The translations under genes and the position numbers were made by a program. From the NCBI GenBank assembly GCA_964511535.1, contig CAZEFW010000004.1:87874-151873 (forward strand): a DNA stretch of 64,000 nt, read 5' to 3'. Source of the stretch: CAZCFB01 sp964511535 (GTDB lineage: Bacteria; Myxococcota_A; Polyangia; GCA-2747355; CAZCFB01). Below are positions 26,875 through 35,150 of the stretch, piece after piece (position 1 is the stretch's first letter; the number at the start of each line of letters is the position of its first letter). The notes beneath the pieces were generated by a model. It ran no database searches. It was not told where the DNA came from and worked only from the letters and a program-made list of their open reading frames with translations.

Positions 26875-27442
26875 GCCGCGCCAGGGCGCCGGCCACCCGG
26901 CGCAGCGCCGCCTTGCTCGCCGCGCCCCGGTGGTGGTGGCGGATCACGCCGTCGCCGTCGAGCAGATAGATGAACGGGTCGTCCACCTTGGGGATGCCCC
27001 ACACGTCCGAGAACACCGTGTACCACTCCAGCAGGGTCTTGTCGTGGTGCGCGTCCGGCACGAAGCCGCGGATCTCCTTGAGCACCAGGTTTCGCGGGTG
27101 GTACCAGGCCTTCTTGATCACGATCACCTGAAACACCCGCGCCTGCTTGCCGTGCCGCTTGAGCAGCTCGAGCATCCACTTCTTGCACGGCGGCGCCGCT
27201 CGCCGCGATCGCCCCACCACCAGCAGGGTCGGCTTGCCCCGCACGTTCCTGTGGGTCCAGGTGTAGGTCCCGGTCAGGTTCTTGAGCTTGAACCAGGGCG
27301 CCGCCTTGCCCACCGTCGCCTTGCGCTTCTTGTCCCCCCGAGCCGACGCCGGGGCCGCCAGCAGCGCGGCAAGCACCAGGGGACCGATCCACCTCAAGCC
27401 CCAGGTCTCGAGCCTCAAGCCGGGCCGCACAGCGGTCCTCAT
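26837..27442 (-). CDS. Exported thioredoxin-fold-like protein
   Basis: About 201 residues from the ATG at 27442, which overlaps the stop of the lipase-like gene by four bases (ATGA). The N-terminus RPGLRLETWGLRW is encoded by a CTTGAG-type repeat and precedes a signal peptide (IGPLVLAALLAAPASA). The body has VGKAAPWFKLKNLTG, as in TlpA/AhpC-like thioredoxin folds, and a later IYLLDGDGVIRHHHRG. The usual CxxC is replaced by GRSRRAAPPCKKW with one Cys, so redox activity is doubtful. The tail overlaps the barrel gene by 38 bases. Confidence 0.68.
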   Translation of the reverse strand: MRTAVRPGLRLETWGLRWIGPLVLAALLAAPASARGDKKRKATVGKAAPWFKLKNLTGTYTWTHRNVRGKPTLLVVGRSRRAAPPCKKWMLELLKRHGKQARVFQVIVIKKAWYHPRNLVLKEIRGFVPDAHHDKTLLEWYTVFSDVWGIPKVDDPFIYLLDGDGVIRHHHRGAASKAALRRVAGALARLSTPSADKRSPR

Positions 27443-30132
27443 TTTGCGGTCGGTACCGTCGGGACGCTCTCGCTGTCCCACACCGCGCTGCCGAGAAAAT
27501 GGCTCGACTGGGTCCTGGCCGTCTTGTTCTTGAAGATGACGAAGTGATCGTCGTAGGTGCCGTCGGAGCTGTACTTGACCACGGCGCCGGTCACCTTCTT
27601 GCCGCCGGAGAACATGTTAGCCCGCACCGGCGGCGGATCCTGGGTGAACTCGGGCCGGCAGGTGGGCCCGCCGATGGCGCACTCGGCCGGGCAGTTGCGG
27701 CACCCCTCGCCCTTGGCCGGCTCGCAGGTGCCGTTGCCGCAGCTGGCGTCGGTCAGGCACTTGCCGCAGTCCCCCGCGCAGGTCTTGCACGTCTCGTTGC
27801 CGGTGCACAGCTTGTCGCCGCACCGCTGGGCGTCCTGCTTGACCTGGCGCAGCCCCATGGCCCACGCCAGCGCCCGGATGGTCCCGGGCGGCGTGTAGCT
27901 GTCCGACACGCCGTAGCTCAGAAAGACATGCTTCGCGTCGGCGCCGGTGAGCGGCTTGACGATGTACTGGCGGCCGTAGTTGATCGAGTCCACCTCCTCG
28001 TAGAACAGCTGGATCAGGTTGAGCATCGGGTGGCCCGTGCCGAGGGTGGCGGGGTCGTCCCCGAGCGCCAGGGCGATGGCCCCGGCGATGTTCACCGGCT
28101 TGGTCTTGCCCAGCAGCGAGGCGAGCAGGTAGCCGCCCGCGCCGCCCAGCACCGCGCCCTTGACGTCAGGCTCGTGGGGCACGAAGGGGATCCCCTCCAC
28201 CGTGCCCTGGGACTGGCCGAAGAAGTAGATCCGCTTCGGGTCGATCTTCAGGTCGGCGCCGGTGGGCGAGTTGGTGGCCGCCAGCTGGATCGCCTTGGCC
28301 AGCCGCACCAGCTGGAACTTGTCCGCCGCGCCCTGGTAGATGTTGTCCCGGGACGCGCGCGGGTTGAGCACGTTGAAGAACAGCCCGTCCGACTTGTCGG
28401 TGCTGTTGCGCCGCGGTCCGTGCAGCGCGCCGTCGGTGCTGATGACCACGAAGCCGGCCTCCTTGGTGCTGTCCGCCGGGTCCGCCACCCGCGCCAGGGC
28501 CGCGCCCACGCCGCTGTCGATGAACGAGCGGTACGACCCGCCCGTGCCGTGTGCGTAGATCACCGCCGGCCAGCCGTCCTTGGGCATGGTCAGCTTCTTG
28601 GGCACGGTCATGGCGTAGCACAGCTTCGCCTGCTTGCTTCCGCTGACCAGCTTCGGCTTGCCGTCGTTGTCGTACTCGATGGCCCCGCCGTCCTTGGCGG
28701 TCTTGAACGGGGGCGTGCCAGCCTGCAGCACCGCGGTCTCGAAGGTGCCCTGCAGCTCGTGCACGTCCGCGCTGGCCGCGGCCGGACACTTGTGCGTGGA
28801 GGTCATGCCGTCGTCGCAGGGCGACTTCTTGGTCCCATCGCACAGGGTCAGGTCCTTGGCGGAAGGCGCCGTCGCCTTGTCGAGGATCTGCTGGCGCATC
28901 TTGGCCACGCGCCGGTGCGGGTCGGTGGTGGTGAACACCGCCGCGCTGATGACCGAACTCGCGCTCAGGCCGTAGGTGGCGCCCTTGTCCTTGAGGAAGT
29001 CCCGCAGCGGCTTGTAGGCCGTGTGCGCCGCCTTCAGGTCGGTGTCCGCGGGCGCCGTCTCCGAGAGCATCACCTTGAAGTCGTCGTCCGCCGCGAGGTT
29101 GTTGCCCAGGGTGTCCTTGACCCCGGCGCGCATGATCACCGCGTAGGTGGTCTTCGGGCGCAGCTGCACGCCGTACTTCAGCGACGGGCGCAGGGTGATG
29201 TAGTTGTTGCAGATGTAGCTGTTGCGCCCGGAGGTGACGAACATGTTGTACGCCACGCCATCGCCGTAGCCGGCCGAGCTCTTGTCGATGTTCAGGAAGC
29301 GCAGCGTCACCTTGGTCTGGTCAGTCTTGTCCTGCAGCACCAGGGACTTGAAGTCCGCGGTGGTGCTGGTGCGCAGGAACACGGTGGTGTTCAGCCCGAA
29401 GCCGTCGAGGTCCTGGCCGATGGCCTTGATCAGGGAGCTCACCAGCTCGCCGAAGGGCGCCGGCAGCACGCCGGCAGGATCCGGGTGGCCGCTCAGGTCG
29501 ACCTTGCCGTTTTTGAGCCGGACGTCGTTGGGGAACGGCAGGCTGTAGAACTCGCTGGCCGTCTTGCCGGTGCGCGGCACCACGAACAGCGCCCGCGGCG
29601 TGCCCTGGCCGGCCTTGCCGCAGGTGGCGCCCTTCCAGTACCCCGGGGCGAAGCACTTGCCGCCGAAGCAGGCCAGCGGCGCCAGGCAGTCGCTCGACGT
29701 GGTGCACGCCTCGCCGTCCCCCTTGGCGCCGGGATCACCGTGCGCGGCGCACTTGCCCTCGCGGGAGCAGACCAGGCCGCGCTGGCACTCCTCGGGCAGG
29801 TCGCACGCGCTGCCCTTGGCGGTGGTGCCCGGGTAGGTGCAGACGCGCTTGGAGCCGCAGGTGTACTCGCGCAGGCAGTCGGCGTAGGACGCGCACGGCT
29901 CGCCCGCCTTCTTGGTGCCCGGCGTGCCGGCCTTGTTCAGCACGCACTTGCCCGGCCCGCTGCACACCATGCCGCCCTGACACTGGCTGGACGCGGTGCA
30001 CGCCGACCCCGCGGGCAGGGTGCCCGCGTCGCCGCCGCTGTACAGGGGATCTTCCTCCGAGCAGCCCGCCGCCAGCCAGACCGCGGCGGCCAACACAAGC
30101 GCAGCGCGCCTGGTCCCGAATCCGTCGTTCAT
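27439..30132 (-). CDS. Large lipoprotein with lipase-like alpha/beta-hydrolase domain
   Basis: 897 residues. Lipobox WLAAGC is followed by four Cys-rich units (CTASSQCQGGMVCSGPGKC and relatives) to about residue 165. A domain like the N-terminal part of bacterial virulence-factor lipases comes next (FYSLPFPNDVRLKNGKVDLSG, in parts). The hydrolase part has the oxyanion region YAHGTGGS and the nucleophile Ser of about residue 641 in FGQSQGT. A second Cys-rich cluster (CGDKLCTGNETCKTC) lies near residue 770. It is likely an outer-membrane or surface esterase; substrate unknown. GGGAGG precedes the ATG. Confidence 0.82.
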   Translation of the reverse strand: MNDGFGTRRAALVLAAAVWLAAGCSEEDPLYSGGDAGTLPAGSACTASSQCQGGMVCSGPGKCVLNKAGTPGTKKAGEPCASYADCLREYTCGSKRVCTYPGTTAKGSACDLPEECQRGLVCSREGKCAAHGDPGAKGDGEACTTSSDCLAPLACFGGKCFAPGYWKGATCGKAGQGTPRALFVVPRTGKTASEFYSLPFPNDVRLKNGKVDLSGHPDPAGVLPAPFGELVSSLIKAIGQDLDGFGLNTTVFLRTSTTADFKSLVLQDKTDQTKVTLRFLNIDKSSAGYGDGVAYNMFVTSGRNSYICNNYITLRPSLKYGVQLRPKTTYAVIMRAGVKDTLGNNLAADDDFKVMLSETAPADTDLKAAHTAYKPLRDFLKDKGATYGLSASSVISAAVFTTTDPHRRVAKMRQQILDKATAPSAKDLTLCDGTKKSPCDDGMTSTHKCPAAASADVHELQGTFETAVLQAGTPPFKTAKDGGAIEYDNDGKPKLVSGSKQAKLCYAMTVPKKLTMPKDGWPAVIYAHGTGGSYRSFIDSGVGAALARVADPADSTKEAGFVVISTDGALHGPRRNSTDKSDGLFFNVLNPRASRDNIYQGAADKFQLVRLAKAIQLAATNSPTGADLKIDPKRIYFFGQSQGTVEGIPFVPHEPDVKGAVLGGAGGYLLASLLGKTKPVNIAGAIALALGDDPATLGTGHPMLNLIQLFYEEVDSINYGRQYIVKPLTGADAKHVFLSYGVSDSYTPPGTIRALAWAMGLRQVKQDAQRCGDKLCTGNETCKTCAGDCGKCLTDASCGNGTCEPAKGEGCRNCPAECAIGGPTCRPEFTQDPPPVRANMFSGGKKVTGAVVKYSSDGTYDDHFVIFKNKTARTQSSHFLGSAVWDSESVPTVPTAK

Positions 30133-30165
30133 CTTCGCCTCCCGAGATGGATGCTATGCCACTGA

Positions 30166-31734
30166 TCAGTAAGCGTAGCCCACGTTGATCATGATTCCAT
30201 GCAGCTCGTCCAGGGCGCCGCCCGCGGCCCGGGTGTTGAGCTTCACGCGCGACTGCGCGTCGGTGAAGGTATAGAAGTAGCGCGTGTAGGTGTACTCCAC
30301 GCCAGCGACGATGTTGATGGAGTCGCTGATGGCGTACTTGGCGTCCACGCCGAGGCCCAGGGCGATGCCCGCCACGCTGGCCGGGCCGTACCAGTAGGTC
30401 GGGTCCTCCACCTCGCCGGCCTCGGCCACGACTGGCCGGCCGTCAAAGTTGAAGTGCGCGCCGATGCGCAGGTCATCGTCCATCACCGCAAGGAAGGGCC
30501 AGTACACGCCCAGCTTGATCAGCACGTAGCGGTAGCCCACGTCGGGCAGGCGCCCCTTGGTCTTGTAGACGCTGGTCACCTCGTCTTCCCAGCCGATGGA
30601 GAAGTTGAAGGTGCCGAACCCGAGGCCGCCCACCAGGTGCGGGCTGGTGGGGGTGTCGAGGATGTTCCAGTCCAGCCCGAGGTCGAACATGAACTCCCAG
30701 AAGGAGGTGCCCAGCAGCTTGGTCACCGGAACGGTCTTGCCGGTCTTCGGGTCCTTGGCCGTGCCCAGCGCCTTGGACTGCAGCCCCACGGTGGTCATGA
30801 AATGGAACCGCAGGTAGAGCATCTTCATCAACCCGTCGGACAGGAACGCCAGCGGCCGCACCTTGGCGCCAAGGCGCAGGGCGAAGGTGCCGCCCGAGTT
30901 GTACTGAGGGTGGCCGATGGGCTCCTGCTGGCCGGACGGGTTGGTCACCTTGGTGGGCGCCGGATCGTTGAGGCCGAAGGCGCGGATCCAGGTGCCGAGG
31001 CCGATGGTGATGTCGAACTTGGGCCAGTCGTCATCGCCCTCCTTCTTCTTTTTCTCCTTGCTGTAGTCGTCCCCCGGGTCGGGGCTTCCGGGGGCTCCGG
31101 GGGCCCCGGGTTCGTCGCCGTCCGGATCGAAGCTCGGCGTTCCGGCGCCGGTCAGCGGATCCTCGTCCAGGTCCTCGGTCTGCCCCTCGGGCGGGTCTTC
31201 CGCTGGCGGATCCCCGCCGCCTCCTCGGCCCACCGGTTCGGGATCAAAGGAGAAATCTCCCGCCGGCGGTTTCTCGCGAGGCTTGCGACGGCCCACGCGC
31301 TTGGGGGCCTTGCGCAACCCCTTGAGCACGATGGACAGCGCCTTGCGCAGGTTTCGGCTGCTCAGGCGCCGCCGGCAAGGGACCGATCCCTTGGCCAGCA
31401 CGTTGCCGTTCTTGCCCGAGAAGACCACCAGGCTCAGCTTGCCCCCCTGCACCGCGCCTCCCACGACTGCCGTGGCGCTGACCTTCTTGGCACAGCGCGC
31501 CAGGTTCCGCCCGCGCGACATGGGGATACCCAGCTCATCGCAGGCGTCGAGCACCTTGTCGCCATGGATGATCTGGTAGCGATTGAAGAGCGGATCGACC
31601 ACGGCACCACGGACGTTCCCGTCGTCGTCGCCACCGAAGGCCAGCACCGCCACGATCTGTCCTGCCTGCGCCCGCGCCGGCGCCCACAGGGCAGCGGCCA
31701 GCAGAGCGAGGCAAATCCATCTTCCGTTACGCAT
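30166..31734 (-). CDS. Exported protein: small N-terminal domain, acidic linker, outer-membrane barrel
   Basis: About 522 residues from the ATG at 31734, which starts a signal peptide (WICLALLAAALWAPARAQA). Residues of about 25-150 form a small domain (VAVLAFGGDDDGNVRG). Then comes a Pro/Asp/Glu/Gly-rich linker of about 90 residues with KEKKKKEGDDD. The last 270 residues alternate in strands and end in GIMINVGYAY with an aromatic terminal residue, as in outer-membrane barrels. No family is recognised. It is transcribed away from the FHA gene. Confidence 0.72.
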   Translation of the reverse strand: MRNGRWICLALLAAALWAPARAQAGQIVAVLAFGGDDDGNVRGAVVDPLFNRYQIIHGDKVLDACDELGIPMSRGRNLARCAKKVSATAVVGGAVQGGKLSLVVFSGKNGNVLAKGSVPCRRRLSSRNLRKALSIVLKGLRKAPKRVGRRKPREKPPAGDFSFDPEPVGRGGGGDPPAEDPPEGQTEDLDEDPLTGAGTPSFDPDGDEPGAPGAPGSPDPGDDYSKEKKKKEGDDDWPKFDITIGLGTWIRAFGLNDPAPTKVTNPSGQQEPIGHPQYNSGGTFALRLGAKVRPLAFLSDGLMKMLYLRFHFMTTVGLQSKALGTAKDPKTGKTVPVTKLLGTSFWEFMFDLGLDWNILDTPTSPHLVGGLGFGTFNFSIGWEDEVTSVYKTKGRLPDVGYRYVLIKLGVYWPFLAVMDDDLRIGAHFNFDGRPVVAEAGEVEDPTYWYGPASVAGIALGLGVDAKYAISDSINIVAGVEYTYTRYFYTFTDAQSRVKLNTRAAGGALDELHGIMINVGYAY

Positions 31735-31873
31735 GGTTGGGCATCTTACCAGGAAAAAAATCCGACCTAAAGTCACTCACCGGTCCAACGTTGACGAAGA
31801 CGTCATCGTAGACATGTACGAGCCATGTCCCCAAAAACTTGCCCACGCCGATCTGTGGCCCGAATCTGAAATC

Positions 31874-32554
31874 ATGTTCAGGTATGTGACGGTGATGGCG
31901 CTGGCCGGATTCATGGCCGCCCCTGTGCAGGCGCAGGCCGACGCGCCGGTGCAGGTGCGCGCGACCCTGATCCACCTGCCGCGAGCGCGGGCCTGCGCCG
32001 AGGCAGGGAAGGTGGTGACGGTCATGGCCCGCTACCGGCTGGTCGAGGTGCTGCGCGGCGGCACGCTGCCAAAACAGCTGCTGGTGGCCCACCGCTGCCC
32101 GGAGTACTCCCGGGGCCCGAGCCGGTACGGCAAGGGCACCGCCACCCCGCTGCGGGTGGGGGAAGTGCACCGCATGAGCCTGGCTGCACGCGCCGACGGA
32201 GCGTTCACCCCGTTGCGCACCGACCCGGGCGTACGGGCGCCACGGGTGGTGGTGGTGGTCCAGGGCGGCGGCGGCACCCACCACAAGCTCACCTTCGACA
32301 CCGAGCGCCTCACCGTGGGCAGCGCGCCCGACGCGGACGTGCGCCTGGCGGACGCCGCGGTGGCCTCGCGCCACCTCCAGGTGCGGCTCACCGGCGACAA
32401 GCTCACCATCAGCGCGGTGTCGAGCCTGGGCCAGGTGATGCTCAACGGCGCCCCCCTGGCGCGCGCCACGGCCATCTCCTTTGACGACCGCGTCCAGCTC
32501 GGCAGCTACACGCTGCGCCTGGCGCTGTTCCTGGACCCGCCCGAACAGTCATGA
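31874..32554 (+). CDS. Exported FHA-domain protein
   Basis: About 226 residues from the ATG at 31874, which opens a signal peptide (MFRYVTVMALAGFMAAPVQA). The frame is open upstream, but that part lies over the start of the divergent gene. The last 95 residues are an FHA domain (LTVGSAPDADVRLADAAVASRHLQVRL, in parts, with the GS, SRH and NG positions kept: NGAPLA). FHA domains bind phospho-threonine and are usually cytoplasmic, so an exported one is odd. The start lacks a clear ribosome site, which lowers my certainty about it. Confidence 0.75.
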   Translation: MFRYVTVMALAGFMAAPVQAQADAPVQVRATLIHLPRARACAEAGKVVTVMARYRLVEVLRGGTLPKQLLVAHRCPEYSRGPSRYGKGTATPLRVGEVHRMSLAARADGAFTPLRTDPGVRAPRVVVVVQGGGGTHHKLTFDTERLTVGSAPDADVRLADAAVASRHLQVRLTGDKLTISAVSSLGQVMLNGAPLARATAISFDDRVQLGSYTLRLALFLDPPEQS

Positions 32555-32571
32555 GGGCGGCTCCGCCGCCC
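32555..32571 (+). terminator. Perfect GC hairpin after the FHA gene
   Basis: GGGCGGC-TCC-GCCGCCC starts directly after the TGA of the FHA gene (seven pairs, three-base loop). No T run follows; a heptad repeat array does. Confidence 0.45.
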
Positions 32572-32572
32572 G

Positions 32573-32672
32573 GGCTTGAGACTTGAGGCTTGAGACTTGG
32601 GGTTTGGGGCGTGGGGCTGGGGCCTGGGGCTTGGGGCTTGGGGCCTGGGGCTTGGGGCCTGGGGCTTGGGGG
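32573..32672 (+). repeat. Heptad array grading into a G-quadruplex-forming tract
   Basis: Three CTTGAG heptads (32574-32596) grade into TTGGGGC/CTGGGGC units. Eleven runs of at least four G (first 32599-32602, last 32668-32672) are separated by two to three bases, mostly three. This is an ideal parallel G-quadruplex pattern on the plus strand. The rest of the gap to 32780 shows no feature I can name. Confidence 0.9.
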
Positions 32673-32780
32673 ATAAAAGCCCGAGGTCTGAGGCCAGCTG
32701 CACACAGGGCCGCTCACAACGGCAGAGCTTCTGAATCTTCAAGGGTGGCCAAGGCGGCGCGGCGTGATTAGATTCAACCC

Positions 32781-33302
32781 GTGCCTGGCTCTCAGTTCAA
32801 CCTCGAGCAGATCGCCCTGCTGAACCGCACCCGCCGTGAGTGCGAGGAGGCGGTGGCCGGGCATTACCGCATCCCTGCCCTGCCCTCTTCTCTGTACCCC
32901 TACGAGATCGCCACCCTCACCGACCTGGCCGGGGGGGAGCGCGCCGCCGGTGCGCTGGCGCACCTGGTGATCTACGCGCGGCAGCGGCAGCAGGCGGTGG
33001 AGCACCTGTACCGCATCTGCCTGATGGACGATCTGATCCTGGCCCGCGCCGCCGAGGAGACCCGCGACTGGCTGCCCTCGCTGCTGTCCTACGTGCTGAC
33101 CCACGAGCTGATCCACGTGGTGCGCTTCTGCAGGGCGGAGCAGGACTACGCATTGTCAACGCAGCTCAGGCCGCAGGAGGAGCGGCGGGTGCATGGCCTG
33201 ACGCTGGAGCTGCTGGCTGGCAGGGGGCTGGCAGGCTGGAGCCGGCTGGAGCGGCTGTGGGGTATCGACCGCCTGACGGTGGAGTCGGCGGGAAGTCGCT
33301 GA
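32781..33302 (+). CDS. Small protein with HELIH zinc-protease-like motif
   Basis: 173 residues from a GTG at 32781. The protein is mainly helical. It carries LLSYVLTHELIHVVRFCRAE with His108-Glu109-x-x-His112, the HExxH zinc site of metallopeptidases. A possible third ligand is Glu133/Glu134 or His138 in PQEERRVHGL, 21-26 residues later. No signal peptide or membrane helix is seen, so it is likely cytoplasmic. I do not recognise the family. The nearest gene, a lipoprotein, converges on it with a nine-base gap. Confidence 0.7.
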   Translation: MPGSQFNLEQIALLNRTRRECEEAVAGHYRIPALPSSLYPYEIATLTDLAGGERAAGALAHLVIYARQRQQAVEHLYRICLMDDLILARAAEETRDWLPSLLSYVLTHELIHVVRFCRAEQDYALSTQLRPQEERRVHGLTLELLAGRGLAGWSRLERLWGIDRLTVESAGSR

Positions 33303-33311
33303 CGGCCTGGG

Positions 33312-34265
33312 CTACTTCTTGCCCTTGCCCTTCTTGGGCTTCTTGTCCTTGTACAGGTCCTCGTCGATGGTCACGGCGCCCTCGGGGAACTGGGCGAAGG
33401 CCTCCTTGAAGATCTTGCGCCGCTGCTCCTTGACCTTCTTTTCGACCTTCTCGCTGGTGATCTTCTGGCTCACCAGGTCCTGGTAGAACTCGCCCTGGTA
33501 GGCGCCCAGGGACTCCTCCATCTGCTTCAGGTCGATCTTGGTGTACAGCTCGCGAGAGATGGCGATCTTGGCCACGATCTTGTCGTGCTGCTTTGCCGAG
33601 AACGTCACCTTCTTCAGCCCGGCGATCTTCTCCATCAGCGAGATGACCGAGCTGGAGAACTCGGTTGAGAACTTCTCGAAGGTGACATGCTCCTTGTACT
33701 CGCCGGAGCCGTCGTACTCCACCATCGGCATGGTGACCTCCAGCTCCATGGTCTTGGGATCGCCCAGGATCTGCACCTTGTCCTTGGTGAAGGCGGCCTC
33801 CTTGCCGATGGCCTTCTTGGCCCACTTGATGAGCGGGGCCTTCTGGTTGTTCTCATACTGCTCCTCGGTGTCGCCCGGCTTGCGGGAGACGCGGCCGAGG
33901 TAGTCGTCGCCCCCGGCGGTGCCCTTGCCCGAGTGGTCGTAGGCGCGGATGTCGATCTTGGCCGGCTTGCCCTTGACCTGGAAGCCGCGGCGCCCGACGC
34001 ACTGGCGATAGAACGTCCTGAGCAGCCGGTCGAGCTCGTCCTTGTCGATGTCCGGGTCCACCACCGCGTGAACCGTGATCTCACCGCCTGTGGACGGGTT
34101 ATCGCTGACGTCCTTGAGGATATCCACCTTGCCGGCGCCCACCGAGGGCCGCAGGTCGTCGAAGTAGAGCCTCTCCTTGACCTTCTCGGTCTTGCAGGCC
34201 GCGAAGGCCAGCAGCAGGGCGCAGATGATCAGCGCGCCGGTGCGCGCTGGGCGGTTGGTCAGCAT
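33312..34265 (-). CDS. Lys-rich lipoprotein of unknown function
   Basis: About 317 residues from the ATG at 34265, preceded by GGAGGAGAC. The lipobox is LLAFAAC. The mature protein is rich in Lys and Glu and has a beta-rich part (GGEITVHAVVDPDIDKDELDR, in parts), then likely coiled helix (SSSVISLMEKIAGLKKVTFSAK) and a basic tail (KDKKPKKGKGKK). I recognise no family. It is divergent from ssb across a 235-base gap. Confidence 0.72.
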   Translation of the reverse strand: MLTNRPARTGALIICALLLAFAACKTEKVKERLYFDDLRPSVGAGKVDILKDVSDNPSTGGEITVHAVVDPDIDKDELDRLLRTFYRQCVGRRGFQVKGKPAKIDIRAYDHSGKGTAGGDDYLGRVSRKPGDTEEQYENNQKAPLIKWAKKAIGKEAAFTKDKVQILGDPKTMELEVTMPMVEYDGSGEYKEHVTFEKFSTEFSSSVISLMEKIAGLKKVTFSAKQHDKIVAKIAISRELYTKIDLKQMEESLGAYQGEFYQDLVSQKITSEKVEKKVKEQRRKIFKEAFAQFPEGAVTIDEDLYKDKKPKKGKGKK

Positions 34266-34423
34266 CTTGTCTCCTCCTCGGTAGATTCGAGAACGCAGAG
34301 GGTACCTCATGTGCGGCGCGGGCCGCAAAGGTCATCCGGTGGGCCGGACAGCAGATCCGGCGGGCCGGACGGCGGCGGACCCGGGCCCGCCGGCGCCTCG
34401 ACGCATCCGCGCGAAATCATGGA

Positions 34424-34448
34424 GCCAGGCGCGGCCGCGCCGCCTGGC
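34424..34448 (+). promoter_or_regulatory. Hairpin in the ssb leader region
   Basis: GCCAGGCG (34424-34431) and CGCCTGGC (34441-34448) form a perfect eight-pair stem with a nine-base GC loop, about 50 bases before the ssb ATG. A role in mRNA control is a guess. The rest of 34266-34500 is GC-rich with no other clear element apart from the AAGGAGGAG ribosome site of ssb. Confidence 0.3.
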
Positions 34449-34500
34449 GCGCCTCTTGCTCCAGGCAGACGCCACAACGCGAAGCCAAGGAGGAGAGAGC

Positions 34501-34929
34501 ATGATCGGCGTCAACAAGATTATCCTGGTGGGCAACCTGGGCAAGGATCCCGACTTCAAGGAGGCCAACGGTCACGACGCCATGTGCAAGTTCCCGCTGG
34601 CGACCAGCCGCCGCTGGACCACTGCCGATGGAGAGAGGCGGGAGCACACCGAGTGGCACAACGTGGTGCTGTGGGGCAAGGGCGCCGAGCACTGCGCCAG
34701 GTACCTGAACAAGGGGAGCGCCGTGTACGTCGAGGGGCGCATGGAGCACCGCGAGTACACCAACAAGGAGGGCAAGAAGGCCTACTGGCCCCAGGTCAAG
34801 GCGTTCATGGTGGGCTTCCTGGACAGAAAGCCCGGCTCCGAATCCGGGCCCGGCGCCAGCGCCAGGTTCACCGATCTGGACGCCACGGCCGCCGTGACAG
34901 ACGCAGAGACGGAGGACCTGCCGTTCTAG
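34501..34929 (+). CDS. ssb: Single-stranded DNA-binding protein
   Basis: 142 residues from the ATG at 34501 after AAGGAGGAGAG. The OB fold follows the SSB pattern: INKIILVGNLGKDPD-like start (VNKIILVGNLGKDPDF), HTEWHNVVLWGKGAE, YLNKGSAVYVEGR. The linker is short, lacking the long Gly/Pro tract of E. coli SSB. The acidic tip is TEDLPF, the docking peptide for replication and repair partners. The gene lies alone rather than beside rpsF or rpsR, so it may be the repair or an additional copy. Confidence 0.95.
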   Translation: MIGVNKIILVGNLGKDPDFKEANGHDAMCKFPLATSRRWTTADGERREHTEWHNVVLWGKGAEHCARYLNKGSAVYVEGRMEHREYTNKEGKKAYWPQVKAFMVGFLDRKPGSESGPGASARFTDLDATAAVTDAETEDLPF

Positions 34930-35150
34930 CGGCCCTGCGGGCCGCTGACTTGAGGCTTGAGACTTGAGGCTTGGGGTTTGAGACTTGAGACTTGAGACTT
35001 GAGACTTGAGGGGAAAGTGCTCATGTATCGCACCTCGAGCCTCATGCCTTACAGCCTCAAGCCGGGCGAGCGAAGCGAGCCCCGAGGCCATCGCACCTCA
35101 AGCCCCAAGCCTTACAGCCTCAAGCCTGGCGAGCGAAGCGAGCCTCGAGC
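34928..35150. repeat. Composite repeat: GC hairpin, CTTGAG heptads, inverted heptads, two GAA-loop hairpins
   Basis: Order: a perfect stem AGCGGCCC-TGC-GGGCCGCT (34928-34946) at the ssb stop; about eight CTTGAG/CTTGGGG heptads (34949-35010); CCTTACAGCCTCAAGCC twice (35047 and 35110 onward). Each of these is followed by a hairpin with GCGAAGC, at 35064-35082 and 35128-35144. It lies between converging genes and repeats the layout at 18356-18524, including the CCTTACAGCCTCAAGCC box. Confidence 0.88.

Noticed and set aside
27499..30165. 888-codon plus-strand frame opposite the lipase-like gene
   Set aside because: The opposite strand has a signal peptide, Cys-rich units and a GxSxG site; this frame has none and is Val/Gly/Arg-rich noise.
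32673..32780. Possible small RNA or tRNA in the gap after the G-rich tract
   Set aside because: No cloverleaf, no T-loop consensus and no terminator with a T run could be found by eye.
34501..34929. SSB gene as part of a phage or plasmid
   Set aside because: Codon use and surroundings are the same as the chromosome; no other phage or plasmid genes.
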